A stretch of 64,000 nt of DNA from Eunapius fragilis (Eukaryota; Porifera; Demospongiae; Spongillida; Spongillidae): contig OY811984.1 in assembly GCA_963681505.1 (NCBI GenBank), forward strand, positions 5,246,378 to 5,310,377, in the 5' to 3' direction. Below, piece after piece: positions 54,171-64,000 of this stretch. Position 1 is the first letter of the stretch, and each line of letters opens with the position of its first letter. A model generated the notes under the pieces. The model was not told the origin of the DNA. It searched no databases and saw nothing but the letters and a program-made list of their open reading frames with translations. The translations under genes were made by a program, and so were the position numbers.

Positions 54171-54404
54171 CAGGTATGTTCGTCAGTATGGAGTAGTTGG
54201 CACCCGCACTTTTAATAGTGTATAAAAACAAAAATAATATGTTTGGATCTTTCTATATGAGCTGGCGATATAGTAGTGAGCAAATTAACTCAAAGCGACA
54301 TGTGGCAAGGAAGGACAGGTTTCTGGTAGCTCTTGGAGTAGAATGTACACTGACAGATGGATCTGTGTAATAATATCACGGCTTCAACAATCTACGATCA
54401 CGTA
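54171..54404. other. Spacer, nothing recognised
   Basis: No repeat terminus or coding segment identified. Confidence 0.4.
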
Positions 54405-54413
54405 CCGGCCAGT

Positions 54414-54527
54414 TAATCTCGTCCCCAGACCCAACGGACGCAGCTGCGGATGGATTACATCACCGCTACGCGTAGCGGTGATGTAATCCATCCGCAGCTG
54501 TGTCCGTTGGGTCTGGGGATTAGATTA
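54414..54527. mobile_element. 114-bp TAGTCTCG-family foldback, 9-bp target duplication
   Basis: TAATCTCGTCCCCAGACCC at the left is mirrored by GGGTCTGGGGATTAGATTA at the right, with a perfect inner palindrome around GCTACGCGTAGC. CCGGCCAGT (54405-54413) and CTGGCCAGT (54528-54536) differ at one position, giving a 9-bp target duplication like that of 29574-31865. Confidence 0.85.
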
Positions 54528-54536
54528 CTGGCCAGT

Positions 54537-56555
54537 ATACTTCCAAAGATCGAAGACTCGAAAGCGTCAAGCTAAGCAACCCTGCTTAGATACCGAGAGA
54601 GCCATAGAAAGCGACGGATGTAGTTCTTCAGTACGGATGGATGACATGTATACATGTAGGCCTAGGTGACCAAAGCGGCAGCACTGCATGATTTGTCAAA
54701 TGACAGTGACAGCGACAGCAACAGAAGGCTTAGGCAATGGCGTGATCCTCTCGAGTGTAATTAATTGGGGCTATGCTAACACTAAGCTCGAACACATATC
54801 GTATGCCAATTGGCAAATGGCAATCTAGGGTACGTCCATGCTGGCGTTTGAGCAGAAGCAAGGCATCTACATCAGTACACGTCATTATACAAATGCTTGA
54901 TATTAATTTTTAAGCGTTATGGTGTAAGTAAGCATAACATATTAACCACAAGTTATTTCTTTGACGAATCAGGTTGTGAGTATAGCTGAATCAACTGACT
55001 ATCAGAGAAAATCAAGAGTTACTATTGTGGTTTTTATGGTCAATAATCTCTACTGTTGTGATCCTTATTTAAAGATGGTGTCAATCCTTAAATAAGGATG
55101 TGCCATTTCCTCTCTGTTTTACAACATGGTACATTGATCATTTAGCGGAGTTTGTTATGGAGGCTAGCATCAGTGTACAATTGACCAATAGCATTTATTT
55201 TATCTTACTTACTTAATTGGTTAGCAAAAATATGCAATGTAAAAGATGATCCTTATTTTTAAAAGGATAATGACATCCTTAAATAAGGATTTTTCCCTGG
55301 AGGTTAAACATGAAATGAATTCATATAAGTGCACGCAGCATCAGAGCAAAGAGAAAAAGCAAAAAAGCAATTCCAAACTATTGGCAGGTGTGTCCAAGTA
55401 GATATCTATTTGAATTTTCGAAACTATCACTGTCTTCTTTCATTTGCCATAGAAAAAATATGGGCCATGTCAGCTAGGTCCAACGAATCAGTAATATCCT
55501 AGTGGATATGAAGAAGTATAACATTATTCAACCTCTCTTGTGACATTGTTGATCAGAGATAGGTTTTTAGATGCCTGAGAACAGAAAATGTTCTCTCCAT
55601 TGTAACCGTACTTACCGTAGTGATGAGCATGGAGGCGTAGTAAGGCATGTACTTCGGAAAACAAGTTTTGATGAATATAAAATGTCAAATAGTGTGCAAA
55701 TTGATGTCACATGCAATCCTGGGTCATCAGACACACTTTTCTTTTTCGCAGCATACTCTTTGTTCATTGCAGGTCTCAAAACCAATTCACCAGTCTCTTC
55801 TCAGTATTCATCAACAGAAGAAGTCAATGCCTCCAAGGTGGCGGCATGTTGGTAGATTTAATGCTGAGTTGTAGCGAAACAGAGCTGACCTCATGCCTGC
55901 TGATTCCCAATATAGCTTATAATTGAATTCCCGCGACTACACTATTGTTCCGAGTGGGTCAAAAAGGGTATAATTGGAACAATACTGGAATAATGGCATC
56001 ATTATCTTAGTGCATTGTTTGGAGCCACTTTTTGCACAACCAGAATGAAACGCAGCAACATGGAGAGTCTAGGCATGTAGAAAGGACCTTTCTGTACACA
56101 TATGTACCTAATTCAGGTGCAGACAGTTTTTTTTACTCAGCGGGGAGGTGTTTCTATTGTACGCATGTGCAATTGGTGCGGGATACTACAATTAGTCTGA
56201 TTCAAAGTTTCCTGTCTGGAAGTTTTTTGAGATGCCACACCATCCGACATTACGTGCTGACATTTTTCTATATATCAAGATACATTTCAAAGTGGCTCTG
56301 TTATAATCTTGCTAATTTTTCGAGCACAAAACGTTGCATGGTAGACTGGAATACGACACTACGCTGTCTTGAGAGAAATGCATGCTTCCTTAATAGTGTG
56401 GATGCACCTGTAAAGAGTCTAAAACTATGCGATTGTTCGAAGCTCACAGTTGACTGTACTTTATACCCTCCCGGCCGCTTCGACCTGACTTAGTGACACG
56501 CCCCCTACACATGCTGCATGCATGTTAATACAATGGCATATCCATTAATTCCCTA

Positions 56556-56556
<1 letters not shown>
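54537..56556. other. Long stretch without recognised genes
   Basis: Two similar hairpins at about 55060-55100 and 55248-55290 share ATCCTTATTT/CCTTAAATAAGGAT. The open frames at 55571-55926 and 56032-56493 (153 codons) have no recognisable domain, and I do not claim them as genes. Confidence 0.4.
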
Positions 56557-56597
<41 letters not shown>

Positions 56598-56602
56598 ACA
56601 CA
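56557..56602. repeat. Short (CA)n microsatellite
   Basis: CA array of about 35-40 bp with a TA interruption. Confidence 0.95.
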
Positions 56603-56699
56603 TGGATACACACAAATCACAGCTATATGCATGCACTGGAATACAGCACAATTATTTATAATATTTGTTATTCCTTAAGAAATGTTTTTAGAACCACTG

Positions 56700-57480
56700 A
56701 GAGCTAGCTGGTTGTGCATTGGGCTAGTTGCATGGTTGTGTGCATCTGGTTGTGGGCCAGGGCTGACCAGAGCTGGTTGTGGTGCCCAGGCTGACCAGAG
56801 CCAGAGCTGGTTGTGGGGCCAGAGCTGTTTGTGGTTCCAGAGCTGGTTGTGGGGCCAGAGCTTGTTGTGGGACCTAGGCCCGGAGCTACTTGTGGAGCCA
56901 GAGCTGGTTGTGGGCCAGAGCTGTTTATGGTGCCAGAGCTGGTTGTGGGGCCAGAGTTGGTTGTGAGGCCAGAGCTGGTTGTGGGGCCAGAGCTGGTTGT
57001 GGGACCTAGGCCCAGAGCTATATGTGGAGCCAGAGCTGGTTGTGGGGCCAGAGCTGGTTGTGGAGCCAGTGCTGGTTGTGGGGCCAGAGCTGGTTGTGGA
57101 ACCAGGGCTGATTGTGGAGCCAGAGGGGGTTATGGTGCCAGAGCTGGTTGTGGAGCCAGAACTTGTTGTGGGGCCAGGGCTGGTTGTGGGGTTGTGCATT
57201 CACGAGGCCAGGGTAGCACAGTTGTACATGGGCTCAGGGTTGATGTGGGACCAGAGCTGGTTGTGAGGCATGGTTGTGGGGCCAGGCTGGTTGTGGGGTC
57301 ATGCGTGCATGGGGTCAGGGCTGCATGGTTATGCATGGCCCAGGATTGGTTCTGAGGGTAGGTCTGGTTGTACATGGGGACAGGACTGGTTGTGCATGGT
57401 GTCTGGGCTGGTTGTGCATGGGTTCAGGGTTGGGTTGTGGGAGTAGGGCTGGTTGTACATGGGGTCAGGGCCAAGTATGT
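56700..57480. repeat. 18-bp minisatellite
   Basis: Unit GGTTGTGGGGCCAGAGCT, best preserved at 56800-57180 and degenerating on both sides into GGTTGTGCATGGG variants. The 18-bp period leaves frames open on both strands (tryptophan-rich and histidine-rich ORFs), which are artefacts. Confidence 0.95.
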
Positions 57481-57865
57481 GAGACCATGCAAGCATGTAT
57501 GGACATTATAAAATGCCAGTGTCTGTTGTATAAAACAGTCCGTGCACTACTATAACGTAGTACTATACAGATTAACCGTTTGATCTAGTTGCTAGGTCTC
57601 GTGCACGAAGCGGAACTAAACGTATAAGAGCCACTTCGAAAAAAGAATTATCACGTTCATTCCATGTACAATACAAATCTATGCACCGTTGGAGCCAGAA
57701 AACTTCCTCAGTTTGTACACGAGAATGAGTAATGCAGGGCCGGCGCCGCGGTATAAAGAGTGGTCCGGTTGTACAGTAGTGACCTAAACCAGCCCAGCTA
57801 GGGGGTATGGGGGAGCGCTGTAAGCTCCCCCATCGGGGTCTGGAGCTCCGCCCCAGAAGTAATAG

Positions 57866-58506
57866 GTTTTTGCGTTGTATAACCCTGCAAGACTTACGCC
57901 AACATAACTGCATGAAACGGAGGCAGAAATATCATCTCTTAGCGCGCGCGAAGTTTTGCGTGTTATTTAATTTATCCAATAAATGAAACAAATTTCCGCG
58001 CCGCCCAAGTCACTGAGCAATATGCATGTCGCGCGCGGCTAGCGATATCGATGACTTTTGAGATAGTTTTTTAGACGCGTTATATTTCTTATACAGACAT
58101 TGCATTATGATTTAATTTTTGCAATGAAAATCAAACAGCGAGTGCATGCATAAACAAAGTCAGTGCATGCATGTATAGTTGCGTGAGTTAACTATAGCTG
58201 TAAATAAAGAAAGATCATAGGGGAAAGGTAGCAAACGTGATTCTTCTTGACTCGTTCTTCATTATGTATTCATTGGCAATGCACTTCAAATCGAGTCTGT
58301 CCGTCATTTCTTGATGATAATGTAGTATCATAAGGTGGTTAATTCGTTTAACCTGACCTGTGACATTGTACTCCTCAGATATGATTTGGTCCTATGCAAT
58401 GCACTGAATGATCGCTCCGATGTAGCATTAGTTGCTGGTAGGGTGACTAATAGCTGAAACAGCCTCACAACAGCGCCAAGCAGCTTTCGCTGCATTGTGC
58501 TTAGTG
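57866..58506. other. Interior of the hAT element without recognised coding
   Basis: AT-rich 3' part relative to the minus-strand transposase; nothing further recognised. Confidence 0.4.
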
Positions 58507-59018
58507 CTAAAAGTGCTGTCTTGATGGATTAACTGATGGTTTCTCATCTACAGCTACTTCTGTACCATAAAGTGTACGTAGGGTTAAGAGTTCAGCCGCA
58601 AGCTCTGTTTTGTTGAAATCATTTGTAAAAAAAAGCCGGTTACACATGCACAAAATCAAGCTCCTCTTCATAATTCTGGCCTTTGCATGCCTTAAACAAA
58701 AGTTGTTCCACGTTGGAGAAGGTTTTGAAGCCTTTTTGGTCAAATCTGCTGCGGATGCTCATCACTGCAAGGTCAAAACATTCGAAAAACATTCGACGGT
58801 ATTCATCCTTAGGAGATGTAGCAAACTCAGCCGGAGCAATGCCTCTCTAGCTCAAATCGCTGTGGTACCTTTCGCTTCCTTGGTAGCAATGGCTCATCAA
58901 TATCAAACTGCACCCTCATTTTTTCAATCTTCTGCCAAAATAGCTCAAAGTCATTTTTATTTCGCAAACCTTCAAGTAAGCTGGGAATCGAATCTCGCAC
59001 ATTGACAACAGTAGCCAT
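58507..59018 (-). pseudogene. hAT (ZMYM1-type) transposase remnant
   Basis: From 59018 downward: MATVVNVRDSIPSLLEGLRN then QFDIDEPLLPRKRKVPQRFE, which matches the RKRK...RRFE block of ZMYM1-like hAT transposases. In other frames, roughly 58800-58740, a helix block with FGFKTFSN-like spacing is suggested. CNRLFFTNDFNKTELAAELL (58660-58600) fits the block before the dimerisation domain. Catalytic residues are not visible and frame breaks are common. Confidence 0.55.
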
Positions 59019-59260
59019 TTTTTACTGAATGCTGTTAACTTTATTATACATGTATAGCTAATAACATGCTGATATAGATGTAACAGATTAGACTTTGGTC
59101 GCCACATCTGATCATGTGTAAAGTTCATGTATTAATTAACGCATAACGGATAGCGCGCGCGCGCGAAGTGACGTAGTGCAAGAATATAATTTTAAAAGGC
59201 CTCAGTTAGAAAAAGTGGTCCGGTTAAAACCGTGCAACCGGACCTGCGGCGCCGGCCCTG

Positions 59261-59630
59261 TTAAATGACGTACCGCTAAAAGTACCGCTAAAAGTGTTTT
59301 AAGTCGCATAGCGTTCGAGTGGCTTAAGCTACGATCATGCTACTTGTGGCGTCGGATAGAGTACAAGTTTTATAACCATAAAACAGCGTCAAACATGCTA
59401 CCAAGTGTTGTGTTAAAAAAGAGTAGCGCACATTCCAACATTGTTCGATTGCAACATTAAACACACGCAGCCATTTCAATATTTCTGGGCGTAGGTCTTA
59501 TTGACCCATGTTTCAGAAAAAGTAGTTGACTAAGGCCTTCTTTAATTAGCGAGCAGCCTAATAATAGCGTCATAATCAGCAAAATCAGTAATACATGTAC
59601 TAGGCCAGAAGTGTGTACGGTATACTGTAA
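59261..59630. other. Spacer, nothing recognised
   Basis: ACCGCTAAAAGT is tandemly repeated at about 59272-59296. No gene seen. Confidence 0.4.
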
Positions 59631-59735
59631 TCAGAACCTACGAGAGTAGGTTCCATATAGAAATCCAACAGTATGATGAATGTCATTAAAAACGTTGAGC
59701 GGGACAGCAAGAGTTGGGTCACAGTAGTAGTACAG
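59631..59735 (-). repeat. Dispersed repeat R2, partial copy at the duplication edge
   Basis: Starts TCAGAACCTACGAGAGTAGG and ends in the GGGACAGC-AAGAGTTGGGTC module. It directly precedes the right duplication copy. Confidence 0.75.
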
Positions 59736-59768
59736 TAAGCCCCGCGCACGCCACAAACAGCAAGAAAG

Positions 59769-60220
59769 ATGACAGTTCTTCGGTGGATACGTCTTAAGGT
59801 TCTAACGTTGCGACTGCAATGTGGTGGGACAAACAGCAGGAGCTACCAGGATTTAGCCGCGACATCATTGACGCATGCGCTTACTCAGTCTCGTAAAAAA
59901 AAAAAAGAACATGAGGCAAAGTATTCAATAAGAGCTAATTGCTGGGACTGTGGAAAACCAGGACAAATTGTCCACAGCGACGCGCTGGTCAAGCTGTTAA
60001 CAGTGATAGGTCAGTGAATGCTTACTTTATAAGGTGCTGTGGAAGGCTATACCATGTACCACCCACATGTTAGTCGATACAGGCTCACCAGTCACCCGTC
60101 TTCATGAGAAGGTCCGGAAAGCGGCAGACCATGGCCAAAAACAACTCAGTCCAGCTGACTATCCAGTGTGCACGATGAAACGGTTGATGTCAATTTTCCC
60201 TAGTATTAACCGAGCGAGAG
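59769..60220 (+). pseudogene. Ty3/gypsy gag-protease remnant (right copy)
   Basis: The knuckle remnant CWDCGKPGQ (about 59940) is followed in another frame by MLVDTGSPVTRLHEKV (about 60070-60117), the retroviral-type aspartic protease active site D-T-G. The left copy has lost part of this motif (the bases coding for the Gly-Ser stretch are missing near 2975). The upstream capsid is truncated at the R2 repeat boundary. Confidence 0.65.
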
Positions 60221-62118
60221 GTAAGTTCGCTTGCACAATTCTAATAGCGTATCATGTTGCTCTCGCCTTGGTACGATAACTCTATGCATTTCTTGCATAC
60301 ACACTGGCAGAGTCTATGAGAGGGTCAGACACTGAGATTGAGGTGCAGGTGCATGGAATTGATCATTTTTCAGAGGAAACCATGGTTCTAGAAGTTGAAA
60401 ACTAGCGGTTTGTCAATGGGTTGGATAAATTATGGACATTCAATGCTTAAGTTCGTGTTGCCAGGTTATTGTAGTGGATACAAATGTGTTCTCTGCAATA
60501 TCATAAAAGAGGATAAACCCTACGTAACATGTAGAGCTAACAAAGTGCAAGTGATTGCCTCTGTGTCCAATCCCTCTACTTTTGGATAAAATGGGTGTGT
60601 CGCAAAAAAACTTCCTCACCCTCATCATTTATTCATGTCGGACCCTCCCCTCAAATGAAATTCACGCATTAATGCTCTCCAGGGTGAGTGCATAGGTATT
60701 GGGGTCCAGGGGTTGAGTTTTCCCGAACATGAACATTAGGGGGCGCTGATTAATTGTTGACTACATGGTCCGCTCCCTGGTGAAACGTTTTGACGGATGG
60801 TTAAAAGGAGCTGAGTCCTAGTCTGGCCACACCCCACTACTGCCTGATTACATTGAAAAAAGACCAACGCCCAAAAGTTTGAAATGGAAATATGTGTCTA
60901 GCAACAAAATAGTCGCATCCAAGCAACTACTGACGTTGAATATGTTAGTCCTCATGAACACAACAAATGATGGCAATGGCAGTGCAATTTTTTAAGTTCC
61001 CAACCTGTCCTCTATCTGTTGCAGTAGTACTCAAAATGCCGCACAAGAAAAGACAGATGCATGTTTCACGGTAGTCAGTTTATTTGTTTGCTTGAGAACT
61101 CCTGAAGTTTTGTAGCCTAGATGGAGTTCAGTCCCGTATTGCGGATAGGATGAACCTACTATTTTAAGGTTTCTTGAGCTGACAACACTAATATATGTTT
61201 CAATGCAAGCAGTATATGCTCGCATCCTAGCAACGCGGTGGAACGTTGTACATTTGGTCAAAGACAAACCTAGGGGTTTGAAAGCAATCATAGATCGGGT
61301 GTTGAATACATGTTAGTTAAGTGCTCTGTTTAAAATTCCTGATCCCTAGCTTTATATATTATTTCTGCTTCAGTACAGTATACATGTACATTGTTAAGGA
61401 TATAATACAGTTTTCTTTTTTTTTAAGTAACGCTGTTCACTCATTTTATTCCCTGTGTAAGCTTTTTTTTTTTGACTAAGCCTTAGTCTGGAGGAATTTC
61501 ATTTCTAATTCCTTTAGGAGATAAAATAGCTACTAAGGCTCAGATCTCCTTGCACAAAGAAGTGCATGGGGGGGGGGGGCAAATTTTTCTGTATCTTTTG
61601 ATAACGGTGATCTTGTTGCTAGTTACATTGCATACATTATAACAATGTCAATCTTTAAGTTTGTTAATAACCAGCAGCAATGACACATGAAGTGGAAGTC
61701 CATGTATTTCAATTACTTCACTTAGCTGACATACACTAGTACATGGTCGATATCTATAAAATTCTGCATTTTGTGCTAAACAGAAATAAGAAAAAGGTAG
61801 ATTGGCTGGGGCCCACATTGCTTGGGGCAGTTTAGAGAACACCCTTGCTGTGAGTGGAGGGGTGCACCTTCCACAGCAATCTTTTAAAGTTGTGGGTGGC
61901 CATGCATGTCCGTCCACCTGTTTTGTGCAGTATAGGTTAACTGTATTTCAACTTGTCTTATACCTATGAGACATCTAAATCTTAACTTTAATCTGTGCAT
62001 GTTTCAATACCATTTCAAGAGTTTGTATATGAAATCATAGCACTGCATGTGGTACAGTGTACATGAATTATTGTAATAATATTTTTCACGCACCTACTCT
62101 TCCAGGCCCAGTTGAAAC

Positions 62119-63280
62119 TAGGGTGTGTAACCTTTTTTATAATCAAAATCGATTATTTCGACTATGAAAAAAAGTCCAATCGATTTTTCAGGTTTATTGC
62201 AACTTGCAAATCGGTTAGTAGAAATTATAAATCGATTTTGACGATTAATGCACTATTAATTTGCCAACGATTACCTAGGTTTGTCCTTTTTTAATAATGG
62301 CACGATAAATCACAATTTCTCCTTTCTAATACTAGTATAGCCAGTTATATTGCTCATCAGTTACTTATGCCAACTTTAAATCATTAACAACAAAGATAGT
62401 ATCCACAGGGACTAGGAACGATGTGCATGCCAATATTACGCCAAACCCATGATTCAATGGCGGCGGATTGTGACCCGCAAGCATTTTTTTTCACCGAAAA
62501 GCACGTGGCTATATGTTTCCCCGCTACCATAATACTCAGTACTAAGAGTGGGAGAAGTAAGATTTTAGTTTACTGAGATAAAAATGAAAATGAACAGTTT
62601 GTCTATCCAGCAGCATGCGCTAATTTCTTGTACATAATTCTTTAACATGTACATGTGTCGTGCCCATCCGCCACAATTGGCAGTTATAATCGATTATTCA
62701 CTCTCATTATACAATTCAATAAGTACTGAGCAGTGCCAGCTAGATACTTCATGATGGATCACCGCTCTACGCATATGACAAAGCCGCCAATCGAAGATAT
62801 TTAGAACGTCATAGCCGAACGTCTGGAAACAAGCCAGTGTACTGTGCAAAAGAGTACGTAGCGCACTTGATTAATGCACATGTATAATACGTGCGAACTT
62901 ATATATTTAAATAGCCGTGCCCAGGGCCCCACCGTGTATATTGAAGGAAGGCACTGATGGTTACCTTCAGCCGGGTCCCCAGACGTGCGACTATACATTA
63001 CAATGTTTTTTTAAAAACCCGTTAGTAACTTAGTATGCCTTTGTGTAGGCGGGAAAGGCGAAGGGCATATTAAAAGGGGTAATCGATTTGCTACTGATTT
63101 TTGCATATGAAGGAAATGAATATCAACTAATCGCGACTAAGAAAAACAGAATCTGTTATTTCGACGAAAGGAAATTCTGCAGTCGATAACCTGCTATTCT
63201 ACTAAGTGCATAGTCGACCGAATAGGTAATCGCGAATAATCGATTAACCTACAAAATCTGAAAATCGGTTACACACCCTA
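62119..63280. mobile_element. Non-autonomous hAT-type element, 8-bp target duplication GTTGAAAC
   Basis: TAGGGTGTGTAACC at 62119 is mirrored by GGTTACACACCCTA ending 63280. GTTGAAAC occurs at 62111-62118 and 63281-63288. The left duplication copy has a single GTTGAAAC at 8873-8880, a true empty site. The ends are studded with AATCGATT-type words in both directions. No transposase. Confidence 0.9.
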
Positions 63281-63830
63281 GTTGAAACTAATATCAGCTC
63301 TTGAGTCAAAGATAGCATCTGTTGAACAGCTGATACGCATGCATTGATGAATCCTGCATAGCTGACTATAGTTTGAAGGCATACCATGCAGATGGTTGGT
63401 TTACTGTTTGGTTATCATTATCACAGGAATTGCAATGTAAAATGGAGTAGTGAGCTAGCTCTATTCATACAGCACACATCCATTATTGATCAACAACAGC
63501 TGCTTTCATTTGGTCTGTTACACACACCTTAGGAGCTCTGGTTTATTTCTTGATGTGGTGGTGGGCTAGGAATACCTCTTTTCTTCTAGCTTGAGATATC
63601 TTTCTCCATATCCAGATGCTCATACTTCACCCTTGCCTTCTATCTTCTATTTCCGCAGCTCCCCCATCACCTTTAGGTCTTGCAGGCTTATAACCAGCAG
63701 CTTTCAAAGGCTCACATTTCCTACCAATGCTCTGGTACACATCTTACAAGTGGACGCTCGCTGAGTCTGATTGCCTTCTGCAACTGCAGCTCGTCTATCA
63801 GCAGAAATCTTTTCCTTGATGCTTCCTCTC

Positions 63831-64000
63831 TGTAGAGGACCGTATAGTAACGTGCTATCGTGCCGACGCTGTAGACCACCAAAACTATACTACATTGCAG
63901 CAGTATACATTAACGCAGGCCAAATAACTCAGAGAACTCTCATCATCATGTTCCTCTATATTTCCAACATACGTGCATGCTTATAAACACATACACATAT
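63831..64000. other. Window end, nothing recognised
   Basis: No repeat match or gene seen after the duplication ends. Confidence 0.4.

Larger units (their letters stand above)
57735..59260 (-). mobile_element. hAT element with CAGGGCCGGCGCCG ends
   Basis: CAGGGCCGGCGCCGC at 57735 is mirrored by GCGGCGCCGGCCCTG ending 59260. Subterminal GTGGTCCGGTT words occur near both ends. It carries remnants of a hAT transposase on the minus strand. A GGGGGAGC module at about 57795-57865 is shared with the short hAT at 7259-7553. Flanks (GAGTAATG, TTAAATGA) do not give a clean duplication. Confidence 0.75.
59747..63830 (+). repeat. Right copy of the large direct duplication
   Basis: Counterpart of 2608-9420 in the same orientation, about 57 kb away. 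It lacks the Ginger1-like, TA-flanked and 5-bp-TSD hAT insertions found in the left copy and has its own hAT insertion at 62119-63280. It diverges after about 63830. Confidence 0.85.

Noticed and set aside
56675-57375. Several 80-180 codon ORFs on both strands
   Set aside because: All arise from the 18-bp minisatellite; tryptophan-, histidine- or glycine-rich repeats without any domain.

Overview
This window is eukaryotic and almost certainly metazoan. It is AT-rich, gene-poor and packed with degraded transposable elements, foldback elements, microsatellites and long G/C homopolymers. The best host-gene candidate, a seven-transmembrane receptor exon at 52609-53544 on the minus strand, resembles a receptor family I associate with demosponges. 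A sponge is therefore my best guess, but this rests on memory and not on a search. I recognise no tRNA, rRNA or CRISPR array.

Layout. 1-1932 is a decayed transposase-like gene. 2304-9420 holds a Ty3/gypsy gag-protease remnant plus anonymous DNA that recurs in direct orientation at 59747-63830. The two copies serve as empty-site controls for each other: the left copy gained a Ginger1-like element (3470-5985) and a TA-flanked element (6706-7924), and the right copy gained an 8-bp-TSD hAT element (62119-63280). 12398-15404 is the standout: a 3-kb transposon with CACAGTG termini, a probable 5-bp target duplication and a degenerate transposase with the RAG1/Transib core signature. 15.4-23.8 kb is dispersed repeats, a (CA)n tract, a hAT fragment and LINE pieces. 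24-25 kb is a piggyBac-like pseudogene. 26.3-28.0 kb is a long foldback split by a THAP-domain ISL2EU-like element. 29.57-31.87 kb is a 9-bp-TSD TIR element carrying a RecQ fragment, itself split by a 5-bp-TSD hAT. 32.1-37.3 kb is a pogo/Tigger element with TIRs of about 1.26 kb. 40.54-45.56 kb is a young Ty3/gypsy retrotransposon with apparently identical LTRs. 47.4-50.1 kb is a second pogo-like gene ending in a PHD finger. 52.6-53.5 kb is the receptor exon. 56.7-57.5 kb is a minisatellite. 57.7-59.3 kb is another hAT element.

The genes do not form one pathway. The window records repeated nested transposition, and several insertions can be ordered from target-site duplications read directly in the sequence. 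The gypsy element looks most recent; most other transposase genes carry stops and frameshifts. Family names come from remembered motifs without alignment. Repeat lengths inside homopolymers are approximate.
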